This document shows positions 52,905-61,205 of a stretch of DNA of 64,000 nt, one piece after another. This stretch comes from DASTFY01 sp963829955. GTDB taxonomy: Bacteria; Actinomycetota; Acidimicrobiia; Acidimicrobiales; Ilumatobacteraceae. Each line of letters opens with the position of its first letter. Within the stretch, counting starts at the first letter, position 1. The notes under the pieces are model-generated. The model was not told where the DNA came from, made no database searches, and worked only from the letters and a program-made list of their open reading frames with translations. The DNA is taken from NCBI GenBank assembly GCA_963829955.1, contig CAWHKS010000004.1, positions 1 through 64,000 on the forward strand, in the 5' to 3' direction. A program made the position numbers and the translations under genes.

Positions 52905-53882
52905 TCAGCCGTGGCGGCTGGCTTCCAACCAGCGCTCGGCGTCGATGGCCGCCATACAGCCGGAACCGGCCGCGGTGATGGCCTGGCGGTAGGTGTGGTC
53001 CTGGACGTCGCCGCAGGCGAACACACCCTCGACGTTCGTGTAGCTCGAGCCGGGCTGGGTGACGAGGTAGCCGGCGTCGTCCATGTCGAGCAGACCCTTG
53101 AACAAGTCGGTGTTCGGGCGGTGGCCGATGGCCACGAACAGCCCGGAGACCGCCAGCACCGACGTCTCGCCGGTCCGGACGTTCTCCACCTGGGCGCCCT
53201 CGAGCGACTCCGCGCCGAGCAGGTCCGTCACCACGGTGTCCCACAGGAACGTGATCCGCTCGTTGGCGAAGGCCCGCTCCTGCATGATCTTCGAGGCGCG
53301 CAGCGCGTCGCGCCGGTGGATGACCGTCACCTTCGTCGCGAACTTGGTGAGGAACAGGGCCTCCTCGAGCGCGGAATCCCCGCCGCCCACGACCGCGATC
53401 TCCTGGCCGCGGAAGAAGAACCCGTCGCACGTGGCACACGTCGACAGTCCGTGGCCCAGCAGCCGCGCCTCCGCGTCCAACCCCAGCATGAGCGACTGCG
53501 CTCCGGTCGACACGATGACCGCGTCGGACCGGTAGGTGTCCTCGCCCACCCAGATCGTGAATGGGCGGGCGGAGAGATCAACCGCGGTGACCTTGGCCGT
53601 GAGGTACTCGGCACCGAAGCGCTGGGCCTGCTCCCGGAACCGCACCATCAGGTCCGGTCCCATGATCCCCTCGGGGAAGCCGGGATAGTTCTCGACGTCG
53701 GTGGTCAGCATGAGCTGGCCACCGGGCTGATCGGACGTGGACGACGGTTCGCCCTCGATGACGAGGGGCGAGAGGTTGGCGCGAGCGGCGTAGACCGCCG
53801 CGGTCAGCCCCGCCGGGCCCGATCCGATGATGATGACGTCCCGCACGCCCTCGGCCGGACCGTCGCCACCTTGTGCTGTCAA
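52905..53882 (-). CDS. trxB: Thioredoxin-disulfide reductase
   Basis: A 325-residue FAD/NADPH enzyme. FAD motif VIIIGSGPAGLTAAVYAARA, redox centre STCATCDGFFF (CATC), NADPH motif IAVVGGGDSALEEALFLTKF, and the C-terminal FAD motif VEGVFACGDVQDHTYRQAIT. The start is probably TTG at 53882, just after the stop of the small membrane protein gene. It reduces the thioredoxin encoded downstream. Confidence 0.95.
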   Translation of the reverse strand: MTAQGGDGPAEGVRDVIIIGSGPAGLTAAVYAARANLSPLVIEGEPSSTSDQPGGQLMLTTDVENYPGFPEGIMGPDLMVRFREQAQRFGAEYLTAKVTAVDLSARPFTIWVGEDTYRSDAVIVSTGAQSLMLGLDAEARLLGHGLSTCATCDGFFFRGQEIAVVGGGDSALEEALFLTKFATKVTVIHRRDALRASKIMQERAFANERITFLWDTVVTDLLGAESLEGAQVENVRTGETSVLAVSGLFVAIGHRPNTDLFKGLLDMDDAGYLVTQPGSSYTNVEGVFACGDVQDHTYRQAITAAGSGCMAAIDAERWLEASRHG

Positions 53883-53883
53883 C

Positions 53884-54210
53884 TCATGTGCCTTCCAGGT
53901 CGCGGGTAGCGCTCGACGCTCCCTTCAGCATCAAGAACGCGCCGAGGGCCAGGAAGATTCCGGCCGTGATCAAGAAGGCGATCCATGACTCGCCGGTCAG
54001 CTCGGTGAGGGCACGGATGAGCACGACGCTGAGCAGGACCAGGGCGGTGATCGCGCCGGCGAGGGCGATGATCCCGAACACCAGCCCGCGCACGACGGTG
54101 AGGGCCGGGCGGGTAGTCCGGTCGCGGACGGTGGACACGACGCGGTCGATCTGATCCGTGATCTGCGCGGCCCAGTCCCTGGTGGGTTCGACGGGCATGA
54201 GCGGGGACAT
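53884..54210 (-). CDS. Small two-helix membrane protein next to trxB
   Basis: A 108-residue protein with a charged N-terminus (RDWAAQITDQIDRVVSTVRD) and two hydrophobic helices: VVRGLVFGIIALAGAITALV and WIAFLITAGIFLALGAFLML. It resembles the short phage-holin-superfamily-like membrane proteins of actinobacteria but has no function that I can name. Its stop is one base from the trxB start, so both are probably translated together. Confidence 0.75.
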   Translation of the reverse strand: MSPLMPVEPTRDWAAQITDQIDRVVSTVRDRTTRPALTVVRGLVFGIIALAGAITALVLLSVVLIRALTELTGESWIAFLITAGIFLALGAFLMLKGASSATRDLEGT

Positions 54211-54264
54211 TACCTCTCGCCCTGCATAGCCCTGCCGTCCGGTCCCGGACGGGCGCCGGATGAC

Positions 54265-55212
54265 CTACGCGTTCGCGGGATCGACCTTCACCAGCACGGC
54301 GCAGGTGGCCTGATCCAGGAACGCCAGCCGGTTGCCGTCGGGCGCGGTCTCGATGATGACGACGTAGGCCGGCGTGCCCTGGAACGTGGCCGTGGCGACC
54401 GGCGGCGGGTAGTCGGCGCAGGGACCGTCGCCGGCGGCGGCGAGGGTGTCCACGAAGGTGAATGCCTCCGTGGCGGCACGGGCCTCCCGGCGGTTGGCCA
54501 GCGGTCCGAGGTCCGGGAGTGCCCCGCCGGTCGCCGCACCCGGGCTCGACCCCGGCGGGGCGGCGCTGGTCGCCGCGTCCTCGGTGGCCGCCGCGGGCGC
54601 CTCGGTCGACGGTGCTTCGGACCCTGCGGCGGCTGGCGTGGTCGTCTCGGCCGGGGCGGCATCAGCCGCGGCGGTGCGGGCGGCGGTGGTGTCCGCAGCC
54701 CCGCCTCCCGCGTTGGCTTCGAGGGTGGCTGTCTCCGCGGCGGCCCCATCGGCGGTGTCGACGTCGCTGCTGCCGGGGCCGCGTGTCACGACGAGGGCGA
54801 GGAGGCCCACAGCCGCCGCCGCGGCCAGGCCGCCGGCCACGATGCGCACGAGCCGGGTGGAACGCTGGCGGCGCGCGGCATCGAGCGATGACACCGTGCC
54901 GGCGGCGGCGCCCGCGCTCACGCCGGTGATGATGCCGGCTGCGGGGAGTGCGGCCGCGGCCGCGGCCAGCACCGCCTCCCGGCGGTCGTCGGTGAGCGGC
55001 GCGACCGGAGAGGCCACGGCGTCGCTCACGGTCCGCAGCTCGGCGACGAGCGCCATCAGTGCGTCGTCGGCTTCGACCCGGGCGCGCTCGTCCGGTCCGA
55101 GCTCGCCGTCCAGGTAGCCGGAGGCGAGCTCGTCTGGGGTCAGCTCGTCGCCGGCTCCGGCGCGCTCGTCGGACGGCCCGGAGGGCCCGCGGGGAGGCGT
55201 CACGTCGGTCAT
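54265..55212 (-). CDS. Anti-sigma factor-like membrane protein
   Basis: A 315-residue protein coupled to the ECF sigma gene by ATGA overlap. Residues 22-70 (DELTPDELASGYLDGELGPD followed by ERARVEADDALMALVAELRT) match an anti-sigma zinc-finger-like domain, but the usual HxxxCxxC metal motif is missing. One membrane helix (RIVAGGLAAAAAVGLLALVV) follows, then an exterior Ala/Thr/Pro-rich linker and a small C-terminal domain with two Cys (GPCADYPPPVATATFQGTPA). Presumed to hold the sigma factor inactive at the membrane. It resembles the anti-sigma gene next to sigM in mycobacteria. Confidence 0.82.
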   Translation of the reverse strand: MTDVTPPRGPSGPSDERAGAGDELTPDELASGYLDGELGPDERARVEADDALMALVAELRTVSDAVASPVAPLTDDRREAVLAAAAAALPAAGIITGVSAGAAAGTVSSLDAARRQRSTRLVRIVAGGLAAAAAVGLLALVVTRGPGSSDVDTADGAAAETATLEANAGGGAADTTAARTAAADAAPAETTTPAAAGSEAPSTEAPAAATEDAATSAAPPGSSPGAATGGALPDLGPLANRREARAATEAFTFVDTLAAAGDGPCADYPPPVATATFQGTPAYVVIIETAPDGNRLAFLDQATCAVLVKVDPANA

Positions 55213-55814
55213 GGGCGCTCTCTTGGACGTCGGGCGGAGGCCCCCGAGTTCCCGTGGGAGCTCCCATCGGGGTCGCCGAGGAGCGCGGCGAGCGCGGCGC
55301 GGCCCCGGGCGATGCGGGAGCGCACGGTGCCCAGCGGCACGTCGAGCACCTCAGCGATCTGGGCGTAGTCCATGCCCTGGACGTCCCGGAGCACCACGGC
55401 AACGCGGAACTCCTCCGGGATCCGGGCCAGCGCGCCGTCGATGGACAGGCGATCGGTCACCGCGCTGTCCAGGCCGGGGGCGTCACCCGGGCGATCGAAG
55501 GTCTCGGTGCCGGTCGCCACCGGCCGCCGACCGCGGCGACGCAACTCGTCCAGGCAGGCGTTGGTGGCGACCCGGTACATCCACGTCCGCACGGAGGCCC
55601 GCTCGTCGAAGCGGGGGAGCCCGCGGACGATGGCGATCAACGCCTCCTGCGTGGCGTCGGCGGCATCGGCGGGGTTTCCGGCGATGCGGGCACACACGGC
55701 ATGGATCATGTCGACGTGGCGCCGAAGCAGCTGGTCGAGCGCACCGCGGTCACCTTCGCGGGCGGCGGCGACGAGCTGACCGTCGCTGGCCCCCTCCGTG
55801 ATCTCGCGGCCCAT
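55209..55814 (-). CDS. ECF-family RNA polymerase sigma factor (SigM-like by position)
   Basis: A 201-residue group 4 sigma factor. Region 2 is ADAADATQEALIAIVRGLPR with RTWMYRVATNACLDELRRRG; region 4 is RIPEEFRVAVVLRDVQGMDY and VLDVPLGTVRSRIARGRAAL. The start at 55814 is chosen because the upstream part of the ORF overlaps the kinase gene and shows no homology. Its stop overlaps the anti-sigma ATG. Gene order trxA-trxB-anti-sigma-sigma corresponds to the mycobacterial sigM locus. Confidence 0.93.
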   Translation of the reverse strand: MGREITEGASDGQLVAAAREGDRGALDQLLRRHVDMIHAVCARIAGNPADAADATQEALIAIVRGLPRFDERASVRTWMYRVATNACLDELRRRGRRPVATGTETFDRPGDAPGLDSAVTDRLSIDGALARIPEEFRVAVVLRDVQGMDYAQIAEVLDVPLGTVRSRIARGRAALAALLGDPDGSSHGNSGASARRPRERP

Positions 55815-55816
55815 CG

Positions 55817-57433
55817 TCAACCGTCGGGCTCGATGGCGAGCTCGCCGACCGCACCCTGGTACGGGTTGGTGGAGCAGGCGTCGGACGGGGCGAGCTGGGT
55901 CAGCCACACCAGCACGTACCGGCCGTCGGAGTCGCCGAGGGAGAACGTGGCCGCGCCGGGGTCGTCGCTGCCGTGCTGGTCGACGGGGTCACCCCAGTCC
56001 TCCCTGCTCGCGCCGGGGGAGGTGCCGGTGTAGATCGACGCTCGCCAGGGGCCACGCGGCCATTGCACCGCCAACCGCTGCCCCGCGACCGGGCCGGAGA
56101 GGCCGAGCACCAGGCCGATCCCGCTCTTGGGATAGAGGTAGCGGGACTCGTAGCACACCGTCGTCCATGCCGTGGTGGGATCCCCGTCGGTCAGCGCGGC
56201 CAGCGAGGTCGGGTTCTCGACCCCGTCCCCCGGCGGCGGATCCAGCTCCTGGACGGCTTGGATGGTGACGGGACCGGGCTGCGCGGAGCCCAGCTCGCCG
56301 AGCGTGGCCGGCACGGAGCCCAGGGTCCCTCCGGATTCGGTGATGACGTCGGGTCCCTGCGGCTGGGCCGACGCGGCCCCGCCCTCGTCGCGCGACGCCC
56401 AGGCCACGGCCCCGACGCCAACCGCCGCCGCGGCGGCCAGGCCGATGATCGCCGCCCGCGCCCGGCCCCGCACCGGGACCCCAGGACCCGTGTCTTCATC
56501 GGCCGGTCGGCCCACGCGGGCCGTTCCGCCCCGGCCGGGCGGGGGAAGGGGGAGGGGAGGCAGGGTGGCGTCGTCGCGACCGTCGGCCGCCTGCACCAGC
56601 AGCTCCCGGGCGGCCGCCGCGGTCGGTGGGCGGTCCTCGGGCCGGCGGGCCAGGAGGCGCGACACCGCGTCGGCGACAACGCCAGGGACCTCGGGGCGGG
56701 AACGGCGGATCGGGGCCGGGTCGCGCTGCAGGCGGGCGATGGCGATGGCGCCGTCCGTGGTGCCGGTGAACGGGGGCTTGCCGGTGAGGCACTCGTACAG
56801 CACGAGCCCCAACGAGTAGAGGTCGGCCCGGCCGTCGAGCGGGAAGCCGAGCACCTGCTCGGGCGACAGGTACTTGGCCGTGCCCATCATCACGTTCTCG
56901 GCCGTCAGGTCCTCGTGACTGCGCTCCACGGCCTTGGCGATGCCGAAGTCCGTGAGCTTCACGCGGCCCTCGGGCGTCACGAGGACGTTGCCCGGCTTGA
57001 CGTCCCGGTGGACGAGACCGGCCTGATGAGCGTGGTCGAGCGCGGCGGCCACCGCTCGCCCGATCACGAGCGTCTCGTCGATGCCCAGCCGCCCGGACTC
57101 GTCCAGGAGGTTGCGCAGTGAGCGCCCGGGGACCAGCTCCATGACCACCGCAGCCCGGCCCTCGGCCTCGATGGTGTCGTAGATGCTGACGATGTACGGG
57201 TGGTTCAGCCCGGCGGCGGAGATGGCCTCTCGCCGGAAGCGCTCTACCACGACGGGGTCGTCGGCCAGGGATGCCTTGAGCAGCTTGATCGCGACCTGGC
57301 GATCGAGCGTTGTGTCGGTGGCCACCCACACCTCGCTCATGCCGCCGTGAGCAAGTCGCCGATCGAGACGGTACCGCTTGGCGAGAAGCGTCGGGTGGGC
57401 GGCCCCGGCCGGAGGCGGAGCGGTCGTGGCCAC
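55817..57433 (-). CDS. Membrane Ser/Thr protein kinase with extracellular discoidin-like domain
   Basis: A 538-residue receptor kinase. The catalytic domain (residues 20-285) is complete: RQVAIKLLKA with K50, LVHRDVKPGNVLV with D144, TDFGIAKAV (162-168) and the activation end MGTAKYLSPEQVLGFPLDGR. A membrane helix follows (AAIIGLAAAAAVGVGAVAWA), then an exterior domain of about 165 residues (NPTSLAALTDGDPTTAWTTV and GIGLVLGLSGPVAGQRLAVQ) that looks like a discoidin/carbohydrate-binding fold rather than PASTA repeats. In mycobacteria the matching position is held by MviN/MurJ with a C-terminal pseudokinase and a similar exterior domain. Only the kinase half is present here. It starts with GTG at 57433; a TAGGGT box is 9 bases upstream. 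Confidence 0.9.
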   Translation of the reverse strand: MATTAPPPAGAAHPTLLAKRYRLDRRLAHGGMSEVWVATDTTLDRQVAIKLLKASLADDPVVVERFRREAISAAGLNHPYIVSIYDTIEAEGRAAVVMELVPGRSLRNLLDESGRLGIDETLVIGRAVAAALDHAHQAGLVHRDVKPGNVLVTPEGRVKLTDFGIAKAVERSHEDLTAENVMMGTAKYLSPEQVLGFPLDGRADLYSLGLVLYECLTGKPPFTGTTDGAIAIARLQRDPAPIRRSRPEVPGVVADAVSRLLARRPEDRPPTAAAARELLVQAADGRDDATLPPLPLPPPGRGGTARVGRPADEDTGPGVPVRGRARAAIIGLAAAAAVGVGAVAWASRDEGGAASAQPQGPDVITESGGTLGSVPATLGELGSAQPGPVTIQAVQELDPPPGDGVENPTSLAALTDGDPTTAWTTVCYESRYLYPKSGIGLVLGLSGPVAGQRLAVQWPRGPWRASIYTGTSPGASREDWGDPVDQHGSDDPGAATFSLGDSDGRYVLVWLTQLAPSDACSTNPYQGAVGELAIEPDG

Positions 57434-57527
57434 CGGACGACGACCCTAGTGGAGGGGTCCTGCACCAGCCGGGCATGCCCTGGGTCGTCGGCGCCCTGGG
57501 CGCCACGGGGACCGGGGTCGGCGGCAG

Positions 57528-58367
57528 TCAGGCCAGCTTGGTCTGGTACGCCACGCCGATGGCGCCCGGCCCGCAGTGCGCGCCGATGACGGCGCCGATG
57601 TCCGTCACCATCAGCGGCCCGGGGGCGAGCGGCGCGAGCTGGGCCACGAAGTCGTCCACGTCCGGTGTCTCGGCGTGGAGAACGGCGAGCGCCTCGAGCG
57701 GTCCGGCCGCCGCGACCCGGTCGACCAGGCTGCGCATGGCCTTCGTGCGCGTGCGCTGGCGGCCACCCTCCTCGACCCGACCATCGCGGATCTGGATGAT
57801 GGGCTTGATGGCGAGCGCCGAGGCCAGCAGCGCCCTGGCGCCCCCGATCCGGCCGCCTCGCCGGAGGTGGTCCAGGTCGTCGAGGACGCCCCAGAGATGG
57901 GTGCGGCCAGCCAGGTCCCGGACCAACGCGGACACCTCGTCGGGTCCTCCGCCGTCGCGGGCGCGACGTGCGGCGGCGGCGGCGATCATCCCCTGGCCCG
58001 TGCTGGCCGAGCGGGAGTCGACCACCTCGACCGTGAGCTTCCCGGCGCACGTCCGGGCCGCGAGCTGCGCGCTCTGCATCGCGCCCGAGAGGAGCTGCGA
58101 CAGCGACACGACCACGATGCTGTCGGCGCCCGCCTCGGCCAGGCTCCGATAGGCCTGCTCGAACTGACCGGGGGCGGGCGCCGCGGTCTCGGGGAGCACG
58201 GGCGACGCCGCGCAGCGGGCCCAGAACTCGGCTGGGGTCAGGTCCAACCGGTCGACCAGCTCGTCGCCGCCGAAGCGGACCGTCAGCGGGACGATGCGGA
58301 TGCCGAGGTCGTCGGCCAGCGCCTGCGGCAGGTCACAGGCGGAATCGGTCACGATGCCGACGGTCAT
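57528..58367 (-). CDS. DegV family fatty-acid-binding protein
   Basis: A 279-residue DegV protein. The N-terminus VGIVTDSACDLPQALADDLG and PLTVRFGGDELVDRLDLTPA are the family start; VDSRSASTGQGMIAAAAARR and LDDLDHLRRGGRIGGARALL are core blocks. DegV proteins bind fatty acids and serve fatty-acid kinase (FakB) systems. No FakA is seen nearby. It starts four bases after the DUF6049 stop and is likely in one operon with it. Confidence 0.92.
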   Translation of the reverse strand: MTVGIVTDSACDLPQALADDLGIRIVPLTVRFGGDELVDRLDLTPAEFWARCAASPVLPETAAPAPGQFEQAYRSLAEAGADSIVVVSLSQLLSGAMQSAQLAARTCAGKLTVEVVDSRSASTGQGMIAAAAARRARDGGGPDEVSALVRDLAGRTHLWGVLDDLDHLRRGGRIGGARALLASALAIKPIIQIRDGRVEEGGRQRTRTKAMRSLVDRVAAAGPLEALAVLHAETPDVDDFVAQLAPLAPGPLMVTDIGAVIGAHCGPGAIGVAYQTKLA

Positions 58368-58371
58368 GCCT

Positions 58372-60435
58372 TCACACCCAGGAGGACGGCTCCTCCGTCC
58401 GATCAGGCTCGGACTCGGGAGGCGCCGTAGTGGGATGGTGCTGTGCGGAGGTAGCGGCCGCCCGCCGGCGCCGCTTGGCGCGCAGATGTTGGATCCACCA
58501 CGCGGCCAGCACGACGGCGGCGGCGATGGTCACGAGGAGCCCGAGCCCGGACAGCGCCGTCGATCGCACCGTCAGGGGCATGGGGGGTGCCAGCGGCGCG
58601 TCGCCCTCGGGCGTCAGCAGCGCGGCAGTCACCCGGAACGTGCCGTTGCTCTTGGCCTCCACGGGCACGCGGAAGGGCGGGCTGTCGGAGGTGACGGTGA
58701 TGATCTGGTCGCCTTCGGGGAAGCTCAGCTTCGGGCTGGTGAGGCGCACCTTCACCTTGAGCGGCTCGGGCCACGTCGTGCGCACGCTGATGGGGATCGT
58801 GGTGCGGCGGCTCGTGATGGTGAACTGCCGCCGGTCCATCGGCACGATGCTGCCCGTCACCGCGCCGAGCTCGTCGTCGACGGCACCCAGGAAGCCGGCG
58901 CGCTGCTCGGTGGTCAGGTCCTCGGCCAGTGACAGGTCCAGCAGGGATGACAGCTCGGGCTCCATCGGGTCTGCCTCGTCGAGCATGGAGGTCACCTGAC
59001 CGACGGACAGGCGCCGCTGCGCGATGGAGCCGGCGATCTCGGTGCGGTCCGCGACCTCGCCGTCGGGCGGGGGGATGGCCAGCCGGCCGGTGCCGTCGAA
59101 GGTCTTGGCCGCGGCCGTCGTGGCGAAGAGCGTGCTCAGCTCGACGGGCTTCAGCTCCGGGATCTGGCCGAGCAGGTCCTCCAGGGTGCCCAGCAGGACG
59201 GCGTCGATGGGCACGCCATCGGGCAGCCGCACGGCCACGCCGCGGCCGGGCTGGTTGGCCTGCTCGGCCCGGAGGGTCAGGAGCTCGACGGCGACGTAGT
59301 GGGCGGCGAGAACGGGGTCGGGCGTGGCGACGATGCGCTGCAGCACCGAGCGTTCCAGGATGCTCGCCCGCACCACCCCACCGTCACTGACCGCCAGCTC
59401 GACCGTGTGCGTGGGATCGGCCTGCAAACGCACGTCGGTGGTTGCATCTGCATCGACCGGCGCCGGTGGGAGCACGACGTTCAGCGTGCCGAGGTTCCGC
59501 AGGAGCTGCAGCCCGGCGTCGTCGATGACGGCCGGCGCCAGGAAGAGCGAGCGGTCGGGCGTCACCCCGGGGAACAGATCGCGCAGCGTGTCCTCGCCCT
59601 GGGCCAGCAGCCGGGTGTAGTCGACGGAGAGCCCGGAGCGGGCGCTGCTCGACGGGTCCATCGTGACGTACGGCCGGGAGAGCACCTGCCGGCCGCGCAG
59701 CGCGACCGTCAGGTCCTCGACGATCTGTTGGTCCTCCGGAGAACTGCTCGTCGAAAGTCGCTCCAGGAGCTCGGGGGGCAGACCCACGGTGGTGGGTGCG
59801 TCGGGGTTGTGCTGAAGGGCGGCGATGAGCTGGGTCAGGTCGGTCCGGACCTGCTCGTCGACGAGGATCGAGCCGTTGATCTGCGCGGCCGGCGGGCTCG
59901 TCACCGAGGCCACGAGCGCCACCGACATGGGCACGACCGGCACCGTGTCGTCCCGGCGCTCCACGAAGCTGAGCAGCGAGGCGAGGATGTCGTCTTCGGG
60001 CGTCCGTAGCTCGAACGTGACGGGGTACAGCCCGGGCGAGCTGAAGCGCAAGGTCGTCTCGCTGTCGTCGGTGGAGCGGCGGACGGTGGGCACCGTCAGG
60101 CTCAGGCGGCCGGCGGCGTCACGGGTCACGGCCGACAGCGGGACGGAGAAGAGGTCCACGGTGCCACCGAGCTCGTCCCCGTCGTCGAGCAGGCCGTGGA
60201 GGTCGTTACGAGGAGAGCGCAGTCGGGAGAACACAGTGATGACGAGCTGCGTGGTGTCGGGCACGGTGCCACTGACGGCCATCGTCGTCGTCAGCGCTTC
60301 CTCCGGGGACAGGACCAGCTTCTGGCTGACGAGCCGCAACGTGGTCGCGCCCGACGTCTGCGCCTGGGCGGGGACGGGTGTCAGCGCCGTCCCTACGAGC
60401 GCGGCGGCCGCAACCGCGAGCCACCCGCGCCTCAC
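58372..60435 (-). CDS. DUF6049 family membrane protein
   Basis: A 687-residue protein with signal peptide (WLAVAAAALVGTALTPVPAQ), a long exterior part and one C-terminal membrane helix (LGLLVTIAAAVVLAAWWIQH) with a basic tail. The exterior part includes ASVTSPPAAQINGSILVDEQ and RPYVTMDPSSSARSGLSVDY, as in the actinobacterial DUF6049 proteins encoded next to MurJ/MviN. Function unknown but linked to cell-wall synthesis by context. GTG start at 60435 overlaps the GNAT stop (GTGA). The frame is intact. Confidence 0.88.
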   Translation of the reverse strand: MRRGWLAVAAAALVGTALTPVPAQAQTSGATTLRLVSQKLVLSPEEALTTTMAVSGTVPDTTQLVITVFSRLRSPRNDLHGLLDDGDELGGTVDLFSVPLSAVTRDAAGRLSLTVPTVRRSTDDSETTLRFSSPGLYPVTFELRTPEDDILASLLSFVERRDDTVPVVPMSVALVASVTSPPAAQINGSILVDEQVRTDLTQLIAALQHNPDAPTTVGLPPELLERLSTSSSPEDQQIVEDLTVALRGRQVLSRPYVTMDPSSSARSGLSVDYTRLLAQGEDTLRDLFPGVTPDRSLFLAPAVIDDAGLQLLRNLGTLNVVLPPAPVDADATTDVRLQADPTHTVELAVSDGGVVRASILERSVLQRIVATPDPVLAAHYVAVELLTLRAEQANQPGRGVAVRLPDGVPIDAVLLGTLEDLLGQIPELKPVELSTLFATTAAAKTFDGTGRLAIPPPDGEVADRTEIAGSIAQRRLSVGQVTSMLDEADPMEPELSSLLDLSLAEDLTTEQRAGFLGAVDDELGAVTGSIVPMDRRQFTITSRRTTIPISVRTTWPEPLKVKVRLTSPKLSFPEGDQIITVTSDSPPFRVPVEAKSNGTFRVTAALLTPEGDAPLAPPMPLTVRSTALSGLGLLVTIAAAVVLAAWWIQHLRAKRRRRAAATSAQHHPTTAPPESEPDRTEEPSSWV

Positions 60436-61187
60436 GGTCGGCTCCCGAGCGCCGAGCCGAGCACGGTGAGGCCGTCGGGGAGCGGCGTGAAGCCGAGGCG
60501 GCGGTACAGCGCGAGTGCGCGGTGGTTGTCGTGATGGGTGTTGACCAGCGCCTCCCCGCAGCCTGTGGCCACCATCCAGCGGAGCCCGTCGACCACGAGC
60601 GCCGTCCCCCAGCCCTGGCCGGTCGCCTCAGGACGGACGGCGAGCCGCTGGATGTACCCCGTTGCCCCCGCCCGGCCGTGCACGACGTAGCCGACCGGGC
60701 CAGAAACCGGCCCGCGGCCGTCGTCCGCTACCCGCAGGCGGTGGCGCGGCGTGGCGCGGCAGGCGTCGAGGATGGCGGCCCGGTCCAGGTGCCAGGGGTC
60801 GCCGAAGGCCGCGGCGTCCACCTCCGGCAGGAGTGCCCAGTCGGCGCGCGTCGCCCGCCGCAGCTTGCGGGCCGGGCGGGCCGGACGCCCGTCGAGCGGC
60901 CGGCTCAGCAGCACGAGCTCCTCGAGGGCGTCGAAGCCGGCCTCGCGGTACGGGCGCTGGTCGGGAGCGGCGAGCGCCGCGGTCCGCACCTGCGCGTAGC
61001 CGAGCCGCGACAGGCCTCCCAGCCAGCGTGCGATCTCCTGGGCCGAGGGCAGGACGGCGCCCGGCACGGGGACGACCTGGGCCGTCGTCTCGTCAGCCGG
61101 CCACGGGCGCACGCGCACGGCGGCTGCGCCGGCCCGGAGCACCACCTCGGGGCCGGTCAGGCGACGGCTGAACCGGACCACTCCCAT
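60432..61187 (-). CDS. GNAT-family N-acetyltransferase
   Basis: A 251-residue acetyltransferase. The acetyl-CoA-binding segment is YIQRLAVRPEATGQGWGTAL with the RxxGxG-type loop, followed by NTHHDNHRALALYRRLGFTP, the usual end of the GNAT fold. The N-terminal 120 residues are a second, weaker GNAT-like half (AQVRTAALAAPDQRPYREAG). Substrate unknown. Its start codon is only 18 bases from that of a divergent deacetylase-fold gene. In the mycobacterial order a mutT gene stands at this place. Confidence 0.88.
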   Translation of the reverse strand: MGVVRFSRRLTGPEVVLRAGAAAVRVRPWPADETTAQVVPVPGAVLPSAQEIARWLGGLSRLGYAQVRTAALAAPDQRPYREAGFDALEELVLLSRPLDGRPARPARKLRRATRADWALLPEVDAAAFGDPWHLDRAAILDACRATPRHRLRVADDGRGPVSGPVGYVVHGRAGATGYIQRLAVRPEATGQGWGTALVVDGLRWMVATGCGEALVNTHHDNHRALALYRRLGFTPLPDGLTVLGSALGSRP

Positions 61188-61192
61188 GACGG

Positions 61193-61198
61193 TAGCGT
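61193..61198 (+). promoter_or_regulatory. -10 box (TAGCGT) of a leaderless promoter for the deacetylase-fold gene
   Basis: TAGCGT is followed by 7 bases and the GTG at 61206. It lies within the 18-base gap between divergent start codons. Confidence 0.45.
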
Positions 61199-61205
61199 TC
61201 GACTC

